Positions 42,669 to 52,927 of a stretch of 64,000 nucleotides of DNA are shown here, one piece after another; positions within the stretch are counted from its first letter, which is position 1, and each line of letters starts with the position of its first letter. The translations under genes and the position numbers were made by a program. The stretch comes from Bog-473 sp963711065. Lineage in GTDB: Bacteria; Actinomycetota; Acidimicrobiia; Acidimicrobiales; RAAP-2. The stretch covers positions 372,001 to 436,000 of the forward strand of contig CAVQCO010000002.1 of NCBI GenBank assembly GCA_963711065.1, in the 5' to 3' direction. The notes under the pieces are model-generated. The model was not told where the DNA came from, ran no database searches, and saw only the letters and a list, made by a program, of their open reading frames with translations.

Positions 42669-42706
42669 GAAGGAGGGACGGACCGATCACGGACCGTCCC
42701 TCCTTC
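42669..42706 (-). terminator. Hairpin between oppA and oppB
   Basis: GAAGGAGGGACGG (42669-42681) and CCGTCCCTCCTTC (42694-42706) form a perfect 13-bp stem around a 12-nt loop, 20 bp after the oppA stop. Without a T-run it may be a terminator or a 3'-stabilising hairpin that keeps the binding-protein mRNA more abundant than the channel mRNA. Confidence 0.75.
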
Positions 42707-42725
42707 GCGTTCCTGTGCGTTCGGC

Positions 42726-44475
42726 CTAGCCGATGGACCAGTTCTCGGCGTTCCAGGTGACGCCGACGCTCGCCGTGTTCGGCAGCACTCCCTTCAAATT
42801 GTTGGACCAGGCCCAGAACTGCGGCTTCTGGTACAGGGGCAGCGTGGCCATCTGCTGCCAGAGGATGGCGTCCGCCTTGTTGTAGTCCGTGGTCTCCTGG
42901 GACGCGCTCGGGCGCCGCCGAGCCAGTGGCCAGCAGGTTGTCCACGTCGGAGTTGGCGAAGTGGATCCAGTTCTGCCCGCACTTGGCCGTGTTGGTGTAG
43001 GAGCAGTAGATGGACTGGTTGCCCGACACGAACGGCGTCGGCACCCAGGCGAACTCGCCGATCTGGTACGTGCCCTGGACCAGGTTGGTCCCGAAGAACG
43101 TCTGTGCGTCGTAGTTCTGGATGTTGATCTTGATCCCGATCGCCTTCATCTGGGCCTGGAAGAGCTCCTCGGTCTGGGCCCGGATGCTGTTGCCCGAGGT
43201 CGTCTGGATCGTGAAGGTCAGGTCCTGGCCCTTCTGCGGCCCGTAGTTCGGGCGCCAGTAGCCGTCGGAGCCCTTGGTGAAGCCCTGCTCCTTGAGGAGG
43301 TTGGCCGACGTGCTGGGGCTGTAGGCGAAGGAGGTGGCCTTGTACTGGGGCTGCGTGCTCACGTACATCCGGCTGCCGAGCGGCTTGATGCCGCTCGAGA
43401 TCTCGCCGACCGTGCGGGCGATCAGCGCCTGCCGGTTCACGCCGTGGGCGATGGCCTCGCGGACGCCGACACGGGCCAGGTACGGGTCGGCCTCGTTGAA
43501 GTCGAAGTGCTCGAATTCCAGCCCGGGGACGGTGAACTTGGTGGTCCCGGACACCTGGTTGGCCGTCTGGACGATGGAGAGGTTGACCGTCGCTGGGTTG
43601 ATGATGTTGACCTCCTTGTTCTGCAGGGCCGGCACCAGCTGGGTGTCGTCCGAGAAGAACTGGAAGACGATCTTGTCGAGCTTGCCCGGGGTGCCCCAGT
43701 AGGTGGGGTTGCGGGTCAGGACGAGGGACTGGTTCTCGTTGTAGCTGCTGATCGTGTACCAGCTGCCCGAGATCGTCTGGGTCGGGCCGACGAAGCCGGT
43801 GTTCCAGCCCACCGTCCGGGCGATGTGCGCCGGGACGATGTCGGTGTAGATGCTCTTCCAGTCGGTGAAGGAGGGCTTGAACGTCACCGTCACGGTGCGC
43901 CCGTTCGGGCACAGGCCGACGTTGCGGTCAGCCGTGCTCCCCGGCGCGCAGGCGGCGCCACCGGAGGGGTTGGAGCCCACGACGGACTGGATCTGGTTGT
44001 AGCCGGCGGTCGAGGCCGAGTCGTAGGGCGTGCCCCCGACGTCGGTGTAGGCCGGGTTCCCGCTCTGGGCCTGCCAGTTGTAGATGAAGTCGTCGGCCGT
44101 GATGGGCGTGCCGTCGGACCAGACCGCCTTGGGGTTGAGGGTGTAGACGACGGTCTGCGGGCTGCTGGCGGTCACCGCGGCGCTGGTGAGCAGCTGGTTG
44201 TTCAGGACCGGCTGGAGCTTGTTGTTGATGATGAAGGCCTGGGGCCACACCATGTTCATGATCTCTTGGAGCACGTACTCGGAGGCGGCCGAGGTGTTGA
44301 TGTTGAACCCGGCCAGGTTCTGGTCGAGCGCCATGGTGGCCGTGCCGCCCGAGGTGGACGACGCCTTCGTCGACGCACCGCTGACCGACGGCGTCACCGC
44401 CATGACGGACACGCTCAGCGCCCCTGCCGCCAAGGCGGCGAACGCCGACCGCTTCACTAACCCCTTCAGTCCCAT
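42726..44475 (-). CDS. oppA: Family 5 extracellular peptide-binding protein, frameshifted near the C-terminus
   Basis: About 582 residues. The N-terminus is a Sec signal (LVKRSAFAALAAGALSVSVM followed by a small-residue cleavage region) with no lipobox cysteine. The SBP_bac_5 fold shows VVYTLNPKAVWSDGTPITAD, RNPTYWGTPGKLDKIVFQF and AIAHGVNRQALIARTVGEI. Near 42905 the frame slips; the alternative frame continues ETTDYNKADAILWQQMATLP to a stop at 42726. ATG 44475 has AAGGGAG upstream. It captures peptides for OppBCDF. Confidence 0.9.
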
Positions 44476-44789
44476 AGCACTCCCTTGTTTACCGACCGCC
44501 CCGGTGACGGCCGATGACCCCGCGCTTCCTCCACTGAGTGTCGGAAGGCCACTCCCATCTGTCGGAAGATTGTTCGTAAACGTAACCGAATTGCCACATT
44601 CTTTTGGGTCATGCCACCGGGAAATTCTGCAGGAACGCGCTGGAGACAGACCCGATCCGGTGCCCTGCGCCTCCGGGCACATGATTCCTGCGTCGGGGGG
44701 TCCGCAGGACGCACGGGATCGAACCTGGGTCCGGGCTGAGTGCGAACTGCGTGGTCCGTGACGAGGACAACTAAATTGACGGAGAGGCG
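44476..44789. other. Divergent regulatory region between oppA and a DMT transporter gene
   Basis: A 314-bp gap with no gene. Two direct copies of TGTCGGAAG at 44539-44547 and 44560-44568 are spaced by 21 bp, two helical turns, on the oppA side and may bind a regulator. A TAAATT at 44774-44779 lies just before the ribosome-binding site of the permease gene. A short tRNA-like T-loop sequence around 44720 does not fold into a tRNA. Confidence 0.45.
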
Positions 44790-46031
44790 ATGGTCTATGT
44801 CCTAGCGGTCGCAGCTGCACTGTCCAATGCGCTGACCAGCGTGTTCCAGCGCATGGGAGTAGAGGACGCCCCCGAGGAGTCGACGATGCGGCTCAGCCTC
44901 ATGGCCCATGCCATCCGCCGGGGCGTCTGGCTCTTGGGCTTCGGCTTCATGATCTGCTCCTTCCTGCTGCAGTCCTTCGCGCTGCACATCGGCCGGCTGT
45001 CCGTGGTCCAGCCCATCCTCACCATGGAGCTGTTGTTCCTCGTGGCCATCCTCGGGACCTACTTCCGCTTCTCCATCTCCGTGCGGGAGTGGGTCGGTGC
45101 CTCGGCCATCGCGTTCGGGCTCTCGGGCTTCCTCTTCTTCGCCGCGCCGGGCGGCGGCTCGGAGGTGCCCACCAACCTGGGTTGGATCGTGGTCGGCGGG
45201 AGCACCACCTTCCTGATCGTCCTTGCGGTCGTGGCCACCCGGTGGGGAGCCCGCTGGTGGAAGGCCGCGATGTTCGGCACCGCGGCGGCCATGGCCTTCG
45301 CCTTCACCGCGGCGCTGATCAAGGTGGTCAGCGACTACGCGGCGAACGACTGGGTGACGATCTTCGAGCACTGGCAGACCTACGGGGTCGTCGCCTTCGG
45401 CCTGCTCGGGCTCTTCCTCACGCAGAACGCGTTCCACGCCGGTCCCCTGGCGGCGTCGCAGTCGACCCTGGTGCTGGTCGACCCGCTCGTCAGCATCTGC
45501 CTCGGCATCGCCCTCTACGGCGACACCCTGCGGACGTACGGCGCCTACGGGCCGCTCGAGGCCTTCTCGCTCCTGGTCATGTTCATGGGCGCCGTGTTCC
45601 TCTCCAACTCGCCGCTGGTCACGGGCATGAAGAGCGAGGGCAAGGGCGTCGAGTACGACGAGATGCTGTCCCGGCGGCTCAAGCACCCGTCCGTCTGCGG
45701 TCCAGGACGGGGGGCTGCCCTTCTCGTCCGCTTAATTGCTCGGCCCGCTCCATCACGCGCCGGGTCAGCGCCGCGAAGTGGTCCGGGTGCGACAGGTGCG
45801 CGCCGTGCTGGGCGCCCTGGATCTCGACCACCTCCGCGCCGGGGACGTGGTCGCCCAGCCAGTGCACGCTGGCGCGGTGATGCGGCTGCGTCGTGGGCCC
45901 GCCCATGCCGAAGACGGACGGCACGCCGAGGGCGGCGACGTCGAAGGGCGGGCCCTCGCCCCGCAGGCTGCGGAAGTCGGCCACCAGCGCGGGCCCGTCG
46001 GCCCGCCGCTCCGCCCGGCCCTGCTCGCTGA
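44790..46031 (+). CDS. DMT/EamA-like membrane transporter; true end probably near 45735
   Basis: The first 285 residues form about nine to ten hydrophobic helices, starting VYVLAVAAALSNALTSVFQR, with internal duplication typical of EamA/DMT exporters. The conserved part ends near 45640, followed by a charged tail (GVEYDEMLSRRLKHPS). The frame then runs about 110 Arg/Pro-rich residues antisense through a hydrolase gene, which is not credible. A TAA one frame away at 45733-45735 is the likely original stop. The ATG has GGAGAGG upstream. The substrate is unknown. Confidence 0.75.
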   Translation: MVYVLAVAAALSNALTSVFQRMGVEDAPEESTMRLSLMAHAIRRGVWLLGFGFMICSFLLQSFALHIGRLSVVQPILTMELLFLVAILGTYFRFSISVREWVGASAIAFGLSGFLFFAAPGGGSEVPTNLGWIVVGGSTTFLIVLAVVATRWGARWWKAAMFGTAAAMAFAFTAALIKVVSDYAANDWVTIFEHWQTYGVVAFGLLGLFLTQNAFHAGPLAASQSTLVLVDPLVSICLGIALYGDTLRTYGAYGPLEAFSLLVMFMGAVFLSNSPLVTGMKSEGKGVEYDEMLSRRLKHPSVCGPGRGAALLVRLIARPAPSRAGSAPRSGPGATGARRAGRPGSRPPPRRGRGRPASARWRGDAAASWARPCRRRTARRGRRRRRAGPRPAGCGSRPPARARRPAAPPGPAR

Positions 46032-46521
46032 GGCGGGCCCAGGCCGCGGCGCCCACCATCCGGGAGAAGAAGCGCTCGACCTCCTCGCCCGGGTCCCCGG
46101 CGATCGGCGGCCAGGGCCGGGCCTCGCCGGGCCCGTCCCGGCGGAAGCCCAGCCAGGGCATCGGCGGCTCGAACGCCCCGATGGCGTCGAAGGCCCGGGG
46201 CTCGGCCAGGGCGGCGCCCACCACCACGTCGCCCCCGAGGCTGTGGCCGACGGCGACCACCGCTCCGCCCGCCGTCGCCCGCGCCTCCGCCCCGATCGCG
46301 AGCAGATCCTCCATGTGGCCGCCGAGGTCCACCACCCCGCCGCCCCGCGAGCCCTGGTAGCCGCGCCGGTCGTAGGCCACGGTGGTCAGCTCCGGCAGCC
46401 GGCGCATGACCCGCCGGAAGCTCTCGCCCCGGTCGAGCGACCCGTGGACGAAGACGACGGTGGCGGCCCCGGGCGCGGTGGCCGGCCGTGAGAGCACGTG
46501 GAGGGCCGCCGGATAGCTCAT
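45679..46521 (-). CDS. Alpha/beta-hydrolase
   Basis: From ATG 46521 this is a 280-residue alpha/beta-hydrolase. The oxyanion-hole strand is TVVFVHGSLDRGESFRRVMR, the nucleophile elbow VVAVGHSLGGDVVVGAAL (GHSLGG), and the catalytic histidine lies in IQGAQHGAHLSHPDHFAAL. An alternative 41-residue N-terminal extension lacks support. TAGCGT occurs 11 nt upstream of the ATG. The substrate is unknown. Confidence 0.85.
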   Translation of the reverse strand: MSYPAALHVLSRPATAPGAATVVFVHGSLDRGESFRRVMRRLPELTTVAYDRRGYQGSRGGGVVDLGGHMEDLLAIGAEARATAGGAVVAVGHSLGGDVVVGAALAEPRAFDAIGAFEPPMPWLGFRRDGPGEARPWPPIAGDPGEEVERFFSRMVGAAAWARLSEQGRAERRADGPALVADFRSLRGEGPPFDVAALGVPSVFGMGGPTTQPHHRASVHWLGDHVPGAEVVEIQGAQHGAHLSHPDHFAALTRRVMERAEQLSGREGQPPVLDRRRTGA

Positions 46522-46570
46522 GGGCAGGGGAGACGCTACCAATCCGCCTCCCGGGCCCGACCGCCGCCGG

Positions 46571-46576
46571 TAGGGT
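46571..46576 (+). promoter_or_regulatory. -10 element of kgd (leaderless type)
   Basis: TAGGGT is followed by TGACCC and the ATG at 46583, a 6-nt spacing with no ribosome-binding site. Confidence 0.6.
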
Positions 46577-46582
46577 TGACCC

Positions 46583-49500
46583 ATGACCCAGTTCGGTGGC
46601 GCGGGAGGCTCCTTCGGCCCCAACGCGTGGCTGGTCGACGACATGTACGACCGGTTCCTCGCCGACCCCGACTCGGTCAGCGACAGCTGGCGGGAGTTCT
46701 TCGCCGACTACCGGCCGGCCCCGGTGCCCGCCCCCATTCCGGCCCCGGCCGAGCCGCACGTTGCCGCCCCGGCGCAGGCCCAGGCCGCCGTCCCGGCGGC
46801 CGCCGCCCCGGTCCCCGCCCCCGTCGTCGAGGCGGGTGACGAGCGGGCCACCGTCCTGCGGGGCGCCGCCTCGCGGATCGTCGCCAACATGGAGGCCAGC
46901 CTGGCCGTGCCCACGGCGACCAGCGTGCGCACGGTGCCGGCGCGCCTGCTCGAGGTCAACCGCCTGGTCCTCAACAACCAGCTGGCCCGCACCACCGGGG
47001 CCAAGGTCAGCTTCACCCACATCATCGGGTACGCCGTCGTCCGCGCGCTGAGCGACGTGCCCGCGTTGAACGCCGCCTTCGTCGCGGACGCCGACGGCAC
47101 GGGCAAGCCCGGCGTCGTCCACCACAAGCACGTCGGGCTGGGCCTGGCGGTCGACCAGGAGAAGAGCGACGGCACCCGCACGCTGCTGGTGCCGTGCATC
47201 AAGGACGCGGACACGTTGGACTTCCGCTCGTTCGTGCTGGCCTACGAGGACCTGATCCGCAAGATCCACACCAACAAGATCGGCCCCGACGACTTCAGCG
47301 GGACGACGGTGTCGCTCACCAACCCGGGGACCCTGGGCACGGTGCAGTCGGTGCCGCGCCTGATGCCCGGGCAGGGCGCCATCATCGGCGTGGGGGCGCT
47401 CGGCTACCCGGCGGGTTACGAGGCGGCCGACCCCCGCGTGCTGGCGCAGCTCGGGCTGGGCAAGGTCGTCACGCTGACGTCCACCTACGACCACCGCATC
47501 ATCCAGGGGGCCGAGTCGGGGCTCTTCCTGGCCCGGGTCGCGGCGCTGTTGACCGGGGCCGACGGCTTCTACGACCAGGTCTTCGAGTCGATGGGCGTGC
47601 CCTACGAGCCCGTGCGGTGGCAGAGCGACAACAACGCCGGCGTGGGCACCGGCGAGAGCGAGCACCAGCGGCTGCTCAAGCAGGTGCGGGTGCAGACGCT
47701 CATCAACATGTACCGGGTGCGCGGGCACCTGATCGCCCACCTCGACCCGCTCGACGCCGAGCCGCCGCACATCCACGCCGAGCTCGACCCGCTCACCTAC
47801 GGCCTCACCATCTGGGACCTGCCCCGCCAGTTCGTGGCGGACGGCCTGGCCGGCCGCGACTCGGCCACGCTCGAGGACATCCTGCACATCCTGCGCGACG
47901 CCTACTGCCGCACCCTGGGCATCGAGTACATGCACATCCAGGACCCCGAGCAGAAGCGCTGGATCCAGCAGCACGTCGAGGGCCAGCCCATCTCGCTCAA
48001 CCCCGACGAGCAGCGCCACATCCTCGACCGCCTCAACGCGGCCGAGGTCTTCGAGCGCTTCCTCCACACCCGCTACGTGGGCCAGAAGCGCTTCGGCCTG
48101 GAGGGCGCCGAGTCGACCATCGTCCTCCTCGACAGCCTGCTCGACGCCGCCGCGGGCTCCGGCGTGGCCGAGGTCGTGATGGGGATGGCGCACCGGGGCC
48201 GGCTCAACGTCCTGGCCAACATCGTCGGCAAGTCCTACAAGGAGATCTTCGAGGAGTTCGAGGGCAACCTCGACCCCGAGTCGGTGCAGGGCTCGGGTGA
48301 CGTCAAGTACCACAAGGGCGCCCGCGGCGTCTTCCACGGGAGCGCGGGGGAGGAGCTGCCGATCACCCTGGCGTCGAACCCCTCGCACCTCGAGGCGGTC
48401 GACCCGGTGGTCGAGGGCATGACCCGGGCCAAGCAGGACCGCCTCTCGCCGCCCACCGACGGCACGCCGGCCGCGGCCGCCGACGGCACGTTCGGGTTCC
48501 CGTGCATGTCCGTCCTCATCCACGGCGACGCCGCCTTCGCCGGCCAGGGCGTGGTGGCCGAGACGCTCAACCTCTCCGGGCCTCTCGGGCTACCGGACCG
48601 GGGGCACCGTCCACGTCGTCATCAACAACCAGCTGGGGTTCACGACCGCACCGGCGTCGGCCCGGACGTCGGTGTACCCGACCGACGTGGCCAAGATGGT
48701 CCAGGCGCCCATCTTCCACGTCAACGGCGACGACCCCGAGGCCTGCGTGCGGGCGGCCCGCCTGGCCTTCTCCTTCCGCCAGACCTTCCACAAGGACGTG
48801 GTCATCGACCTCGTCTGCTACCGCAAGCACGGCCACAACGAGGGCGACGACCCCAGCTACACCCAGCCGCTCATGTACCAGCGGATCGAGGCCAAGCGCT
48901 CGGTGCGCAAGCTCTACACCGAGACCCTCGTCCGCCGGGGTGACATCACCCTGGAGGAGGCCGAGTCGGCGCTGGACGACTTCAACGCCAAGCTGCAGGC
49001 GGTGCTCGACGAGGTCCGCCAGGAGCCGTCGCTCGCCCCCACCGAGCTGCCGGCGCCCGAGGCCGGACCGGTGGCGTTCCCCACCGTCGAGACCGGCGTG
49101 GCCCCCGAGGTGCTGCGCGCGCTCTCGGTCGTGGTGCGCACCGTGCCCGAGGGGTTCACCGTCCACCCCAAGCTCGAGCGCCAGTTCGCCCAGCGCGACG
49201 AGCTGGTCGCCGGCGGGCAGGTGGACTGGGCGCTCGCCGAGGCCCTCGCCATCGGGTCCCTGATGTACGAGGGCGTCAACGTGCGCCTCACCGGCCAGGA
49301 CACCCGCCGCGGCACCTTCAGCCACCGCCATGCCGTGCTGGTGGACTACGCCAACGGCGAGGAGTACGTCCCGCTCGCCCACATCCGCGACGGCCTGCGT
49401 CGCATCGGGGCGGCCGAGCTCGAGCCGGCGGGCGAGATGGGCAACTTCACGGTGCGTGACTCGCTGCTGTCCGAGTACGCCGCCGTCGGCTTCGAGTACG

Positions 49501-50300
49501 GCTACTCGGTCGAGGCGCCCGAGGCGCTGGTGGCCTGGGAGGCCCAGTTCGGCGACTTCGCCAACGGGGCGCAGATCATCATCGACAACTTCCTCGTCGC
49601 CGCCGAGAACAAGTGGGGCGCAGTACTCGCGGGCTCGTGCTCCTGCTGCCCCACGGCTACGAGGGGCAGGGCCCCGAGCACTCGTCCTCCCGGTTCGAGC
49701 GGTTCCTCTCGCTGTGCGCGCGGGGCAACATGCGCGTCGACCGTCCCCTCCACCTCGGCGCAGTACTTCCACCTGCTGCGCTCCCAGGCGTTGCTGGCCC
49801 CGAAGCGGCCCCTCGTCGTGGTCACCCCGAAGTCCCTGCTGCGGGCCCACGCCTCGCGCTCGACCTTCTCGGAGCTGACGTCGGGTTCCTTCCGCCCCGT
49901 CATCGACGACGCGGCGGTCGAGGATCCGGCGCGGTCCGTCGCATCGTGCTGTGCAGCGGCAAGAGTCGGCCACGAGGCCGAGCAGCGGCGGGCGGAGCTC
50001 GGACCCGAGGAGGCGGCCGGGGTCGCCATCGTCTGGGTGGAGCAGATCTACCCCTGGCCGGTCGAGCAGCTGACCGGCGTCTTCGAGCGCTACACCGAGG
50101 CGACCGAGGTGGTGTGGCTGCAGGAGGAGCCCGAGAACATGGGGGCCTGGTCCTTCGTGCACGCCCGGCTCCACGCCTGCCTGCCCGACCGCCTGCGGCT
50201 GCGCCACGTGAGCCGGCCCGAGTCGGCCAGCCCCGCCATCGGCAGCGCCGCCCTGCACCAGCTGGAGCAGGCCGATCTCTTGCGACGGTCCATTGGCTGA
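46583..50300 (+). CDS. kgd: Multifunctional 2-oxoglutarate dehydrogenase Kgd (E2-E1 fusion), several frameshifts
   Basis: About 1238 residues after repair. The N-terminal peripheral-subunit-like helix (AWLVDDMYDRFLADPDSVSD) is followed by an Ala/Pro linker. The succinyltransferase-like E2 domain carries TNPGTLGTVQSVPRLMPGQG and STYDHRIIQGAESG. The thiamine E1 domain has GMAHRGRLNVLANIVGK and HGDAAFAGQGVVAETLNL. The frame breaks near 48575, then slips out and back at about 49621-49757 and about 49930-49970; the missing protein is readable in other frames. It feeds succinyl-CoA into the TCA cycle. The breaks look like sequence errors. Confidence 0.92.
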
Positions 50301-51702
50301 ACCGCATCACGTCGTGGTGGACGGGTCCAACCTGGCCACCGAAGGGCGAACCTCCCCCAGCTTGAAGCAGCTCGACGAGGCCGTGCGGGCCTATGCCGCA
50401 GAGGACCCGGGCTCCAGCATCATCGTGGTGGTCGACGCCACGTTCGAGCACCGCGTCTCGGACGCCGAGCGCGAGCAGGTCCGCGAAGCCATGCTGAACG
50501 GGGAGATCATCTCCCCGCCGGCCGGCGCCATCGGGCGCGGGGACGCGTTCGTCCTGCGCATCGCCGAGCGGACCGGGGCGATCGTCCTGTCCAACGACTC
50601 GTTCCAGGAGTTCCACGGCGAGCACCCGTGGCTGTTCGACGACGGCCGCCTGATCGGCGGCAAGCCCGTGCCGGGGGTGGGGTGGATCTTCACGCCCCGG
50701 TTGCCCATCCGGGGCCCCAAGAGCCGGGCGGCCACGGCCGAGGCCAAGGCCAAGAAGGACCCCGAGTCCGCCCCCGCCAAGGCGGCGGAGCTGGCCCGGG
50801 CGGCCAAGAAGGCCGCCGGCAAGGCGTCGAAGGCCAAGAAGTCGGCCAAGAAGGCGGCGCCCGTCGACTCGTCCTGGCCGATCTCGCCGTCCACGCCGCC
50901 GCCACGGCGGGCCAAGCTCGACCCCGTCTTCTCGAGCGCGGTCGACGAGGCGGTCGAGGAGGCCCTGCACCCGCCGGAGCCCGCCAAGTCCAGGGGGGCC
51001 ACGAAGAAGCACGCCGCGGCCAAGAAGGCCGCGCCCCAGCGTGGGGCCAAGGCCAAGAAGGAGGACGGGAGGCGCGGGGAGGCGAAGGGCGCCCCGGCCA
51101 AGGCCGGGACCGCCGCCGCACCGTCGCCGACCCGGCCCGAGAAGCAGCAGTCGAGCCCGCCGCCGGCCGTGAACGAGCCCCTGGCGTTCATCAACTTCGT
51201 CGCCGCGTTCACCGTGGGGAGCACCATTGAGGGCGAGGTGGTCTCCTTCACCTCGCACGGCGCCATGGTCGACGTGGCGCTGCCCGGCGGGGGAGCGCTG
51301 CACTGCTACATCCCCCTGACCGCCATGGGGACGCCGCCGCCGACCAAGGCCCGCCAGGTGCTCAAGAAGGGCGAGGTGCGCCCCTTCGTGCTGGCCGGCC
51401 TGGACCCGCCGCGCCGCGTCGCCGAGCTGGCGCTGCCGGCGTCCCAACCCGCGGCGCAACGCGCCTCGCGCAAGAAGGCAGCCGGGCCGGCCAAGAAGGC
51501 TCCGGCCACGGAGGCGGCCGCGCCTACGAAGGAGGCGGCGGCCAAGAAGGCGGCGGCGCCCGCCAAGAAGGCGACCAAGAAGGCGACCAAGAAGGCGGCC
51601 GCCGCCAAGAAGGCGGCCAAGAAGGCGGCCACACCGGTGAAGAAGGCGGCCAAGGCCAAGAAGGTGCCGGCCAAGAAGGCGGCGAAGGCGCGGCCACGAT
51701 GA
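50293..51702 (+). CDS. NYN/Zc3h12a-like ribonuclease domain fused to S1 domain and histone-H1-like tail
   Basis: TTG 50293 overlaps the end of kgd by 8 bp and starts a 469-residue protein. Residues 1-140 resemble the Zc3h12a/NYN (PIN-like) nuclease: HHVVVDGSNLATEGR with the first aspartate, IIVVVDATFEHR, and AIGRGDAFVLRIAER with IVLSNDSFQEF. A Lys/Ala-rich linker follows. Residues about 300-380 are an S1-like RNA-binding barrel (FTVGSTIEGEVVSFTSHGAM). The last 90 residues are KKAAAKKA-type repeats. The likely role is RNA cleavage or processing; no name is known to me. Confidence 0.75.
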   Translation: MAEPHHVVVDGSNLATEGRTSPSLKQLDEAVRAYAAEDPGSSIIVVVDATFEHRVSDAEREQVREAMLNGEIISPPAGAIGRGDAFVLRIAERTGAIVLSNDSFQEFHGEHPWLFDDGRLIGGKPVPGVGWIFTPRLPIRGPKSRAATAEAKAKKDPESAPAKAAELARAAKKAAGKASKAKKSAKKAAPVDSSWPISPSTPPPRRAKLDPVFSSAVDEAVEEALHPPEPAKSRGATKKHAAAKKAAPQRGAKAKKEDGRRGEAKGAPAKAGTAAAPSPTRPEKQQSSPPPAVNEPLAFINFVAAFTVGSTIEGEVVSFTSHGAMVDVALPGGGALHCYIPLTAMGTPPPTKARQVLKKGEVRPFVLAGLDPPRRVAELALPASQPAAQRASRKKAAGPAKKAPATEAAAPTKEAAAKKAAAPAKKATKKATKKAAAAKKAAKKAATPVKKAAKAKKVPAKKAAKARPR

Positions 51703-51712
51703 CGGAGCGACG

Positions 51713-52156
51713 ATGGCCTTGAGGGCGCTCCCGCGCCCCGAGGACGTGCTGCCGCACCGCGCCCCGTTCCTCTTCGTCACCGAGGTGACCGCGGTCGAGC
51801 CGGGCGTCTCGGCCCACGGCAGGTGGGAGCTGACCGGCGCGGAGCCCTTCTTCGGCGGGCACTTCCCCGGGCGCCCCACGCTCCCGGGCGTCCTCATGGT
51901 CGAGTCGCTCGCGCAGCTCGGCGGCATCGCCGTGCTCCTCGACCCGCGCTACGCCGGCAAGCTCCCCCTCTTCGGCGGCATCGAGCGGGCGCGCTTCCGA
52001 CGCCAGGTCGTCCCGGGCGAGACCCTCGAGCTCGAGGTGGCGCTGGACCGCCTGTCCGCCCGCGCCGGGAAGGGGCACGGCGCGGCGTCGGTCGGCGGGC
52101 AGACCGCCTGCGAGGCAGACCTCCTCTTCGTCATCGTCGACGGGGGTGCGAGCTGA
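51713..52156 (+). CDS. fabZ: FabZ-like 3-hydroxyacyl-[ACP] dehydratase
   Basis: A 147-residue hotdog protein. It has VLPHRAPFLFVTEVTAVEPG and the active-site stretch FFGGHFPGRPTLPGVLMVES (catalytic His and Glu), then GIERARFRRQVVPGETLELE. It dehydrates 3-hydroxyacyl-ACP in fatty acid elongation. It lies 10 bp after the NYN-S1 gene and its stop overlaps the xth start (TGATG), suggesting an operon. Confidence 0.9.
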   Translation: MALRALPRPEDVLPHRAPFLFVTEVTAVEPGVSAHGRWELTGAEPFFGGHFPGRPTLPGVLMVESLAQLGGIAVLLDPRYAGKLPLFGGIERARFRRQVVPGETLELEVALDRLSARAGKGHGAASVGGQTACEADLLFVIVDGGAS

Positions 52157-52927
52157 TGCGCCTCGCCACGTGGAACGTGAACTCGCTGACGGCCCGCATG
52201 CCCCGGGTGACCGAGTGGGTCGAGTCGAACCGGCCCGACGTGCTGTGCATGCAGGAGACCAAACAGGCGGACGACAAGTTCCCGGAGAAGGAGTTCGCTG
52301 CCCTGGGCTACGAGTCGGCGCACCACGGCGACGGCCGCTGGAACGGCGTGGCCATCCTGAGCAAGGTCGGGCTCGCGGACCCCGTCCGCGGCTTCGGCAC
52401 GGCGGACGACGAGCACGGGTCCCGCGTCCTCTCCGCCGTCTGCGCCGGCACGCGGGTGTTCTCCGTCTACGTCCCCAACGGGCGGGCCCTCGACAACGAG
52501 TTCTACGCGGTGAAGCTCGCGTGGCTGGCGCGCCTGCGGGCCACCCTGGACGAGACGTGCCCGCCCGGGCTCCTCCGTCGCGGTCTGCGGCGACTTCAAC
52601 GTGGCCCCCGACGACGGCGACGTGTGGGACCCCGCCGCCTTCGTCGGGGCGACGCATGTCAGCGAGCCCGAGCGGGCGGCGTTGCGCGGCGTCGAGGACT
52701 GGGGTCTCGTCGACGTCTTCCGGCGCTTCAACGACCCCGGCACCTTCACCTGGTGGGACTACCGGGCGGGCGACTTCCACGAGGGGCGCGGGATGCGGAT
52801 CGACCTCGTCCTCGTGAGCGAGGACCTCGACCGGAGGGCGACCGGAGCCTTCCGGGACCGCGACGCGCGCAAGGGGAAGAAGCCCTCGGACCACGCGCCC
52901 GTCGTCGTGGACTTCGCCGACCGGTGA
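52156..52927 (+). CDS. xth: Exodeoxyribonuclease III, frameshifted
   Basis: About 256 residues after removing one G near 52567. The N-terminal part has RLATWNVNSLTARMPRVTEW, VLCMQETKQADDKFPEKEF with the metal glutamate, and FSVYVPNGRALDNEFYAVKL. After the slip, the second frame continues VAVCGDFNVAPDDGDVWDP, RFNDPGTFTWWDYRAGDFHE and KKPSDHAPVVVDF with the catalytic Asp-His. It repairs abasic sites in DNA. The indel is most likely an error, since both halves are well conserved. Confidence 0.9.

Noticed and set aside
44690..44740. tRNA gene suggested by a GGTTCGATCC T-loop on the minus strand
   Set aside because: The flanking bases do not pair into a T-stem, and no acceptor or anticodon stem can be drawn.
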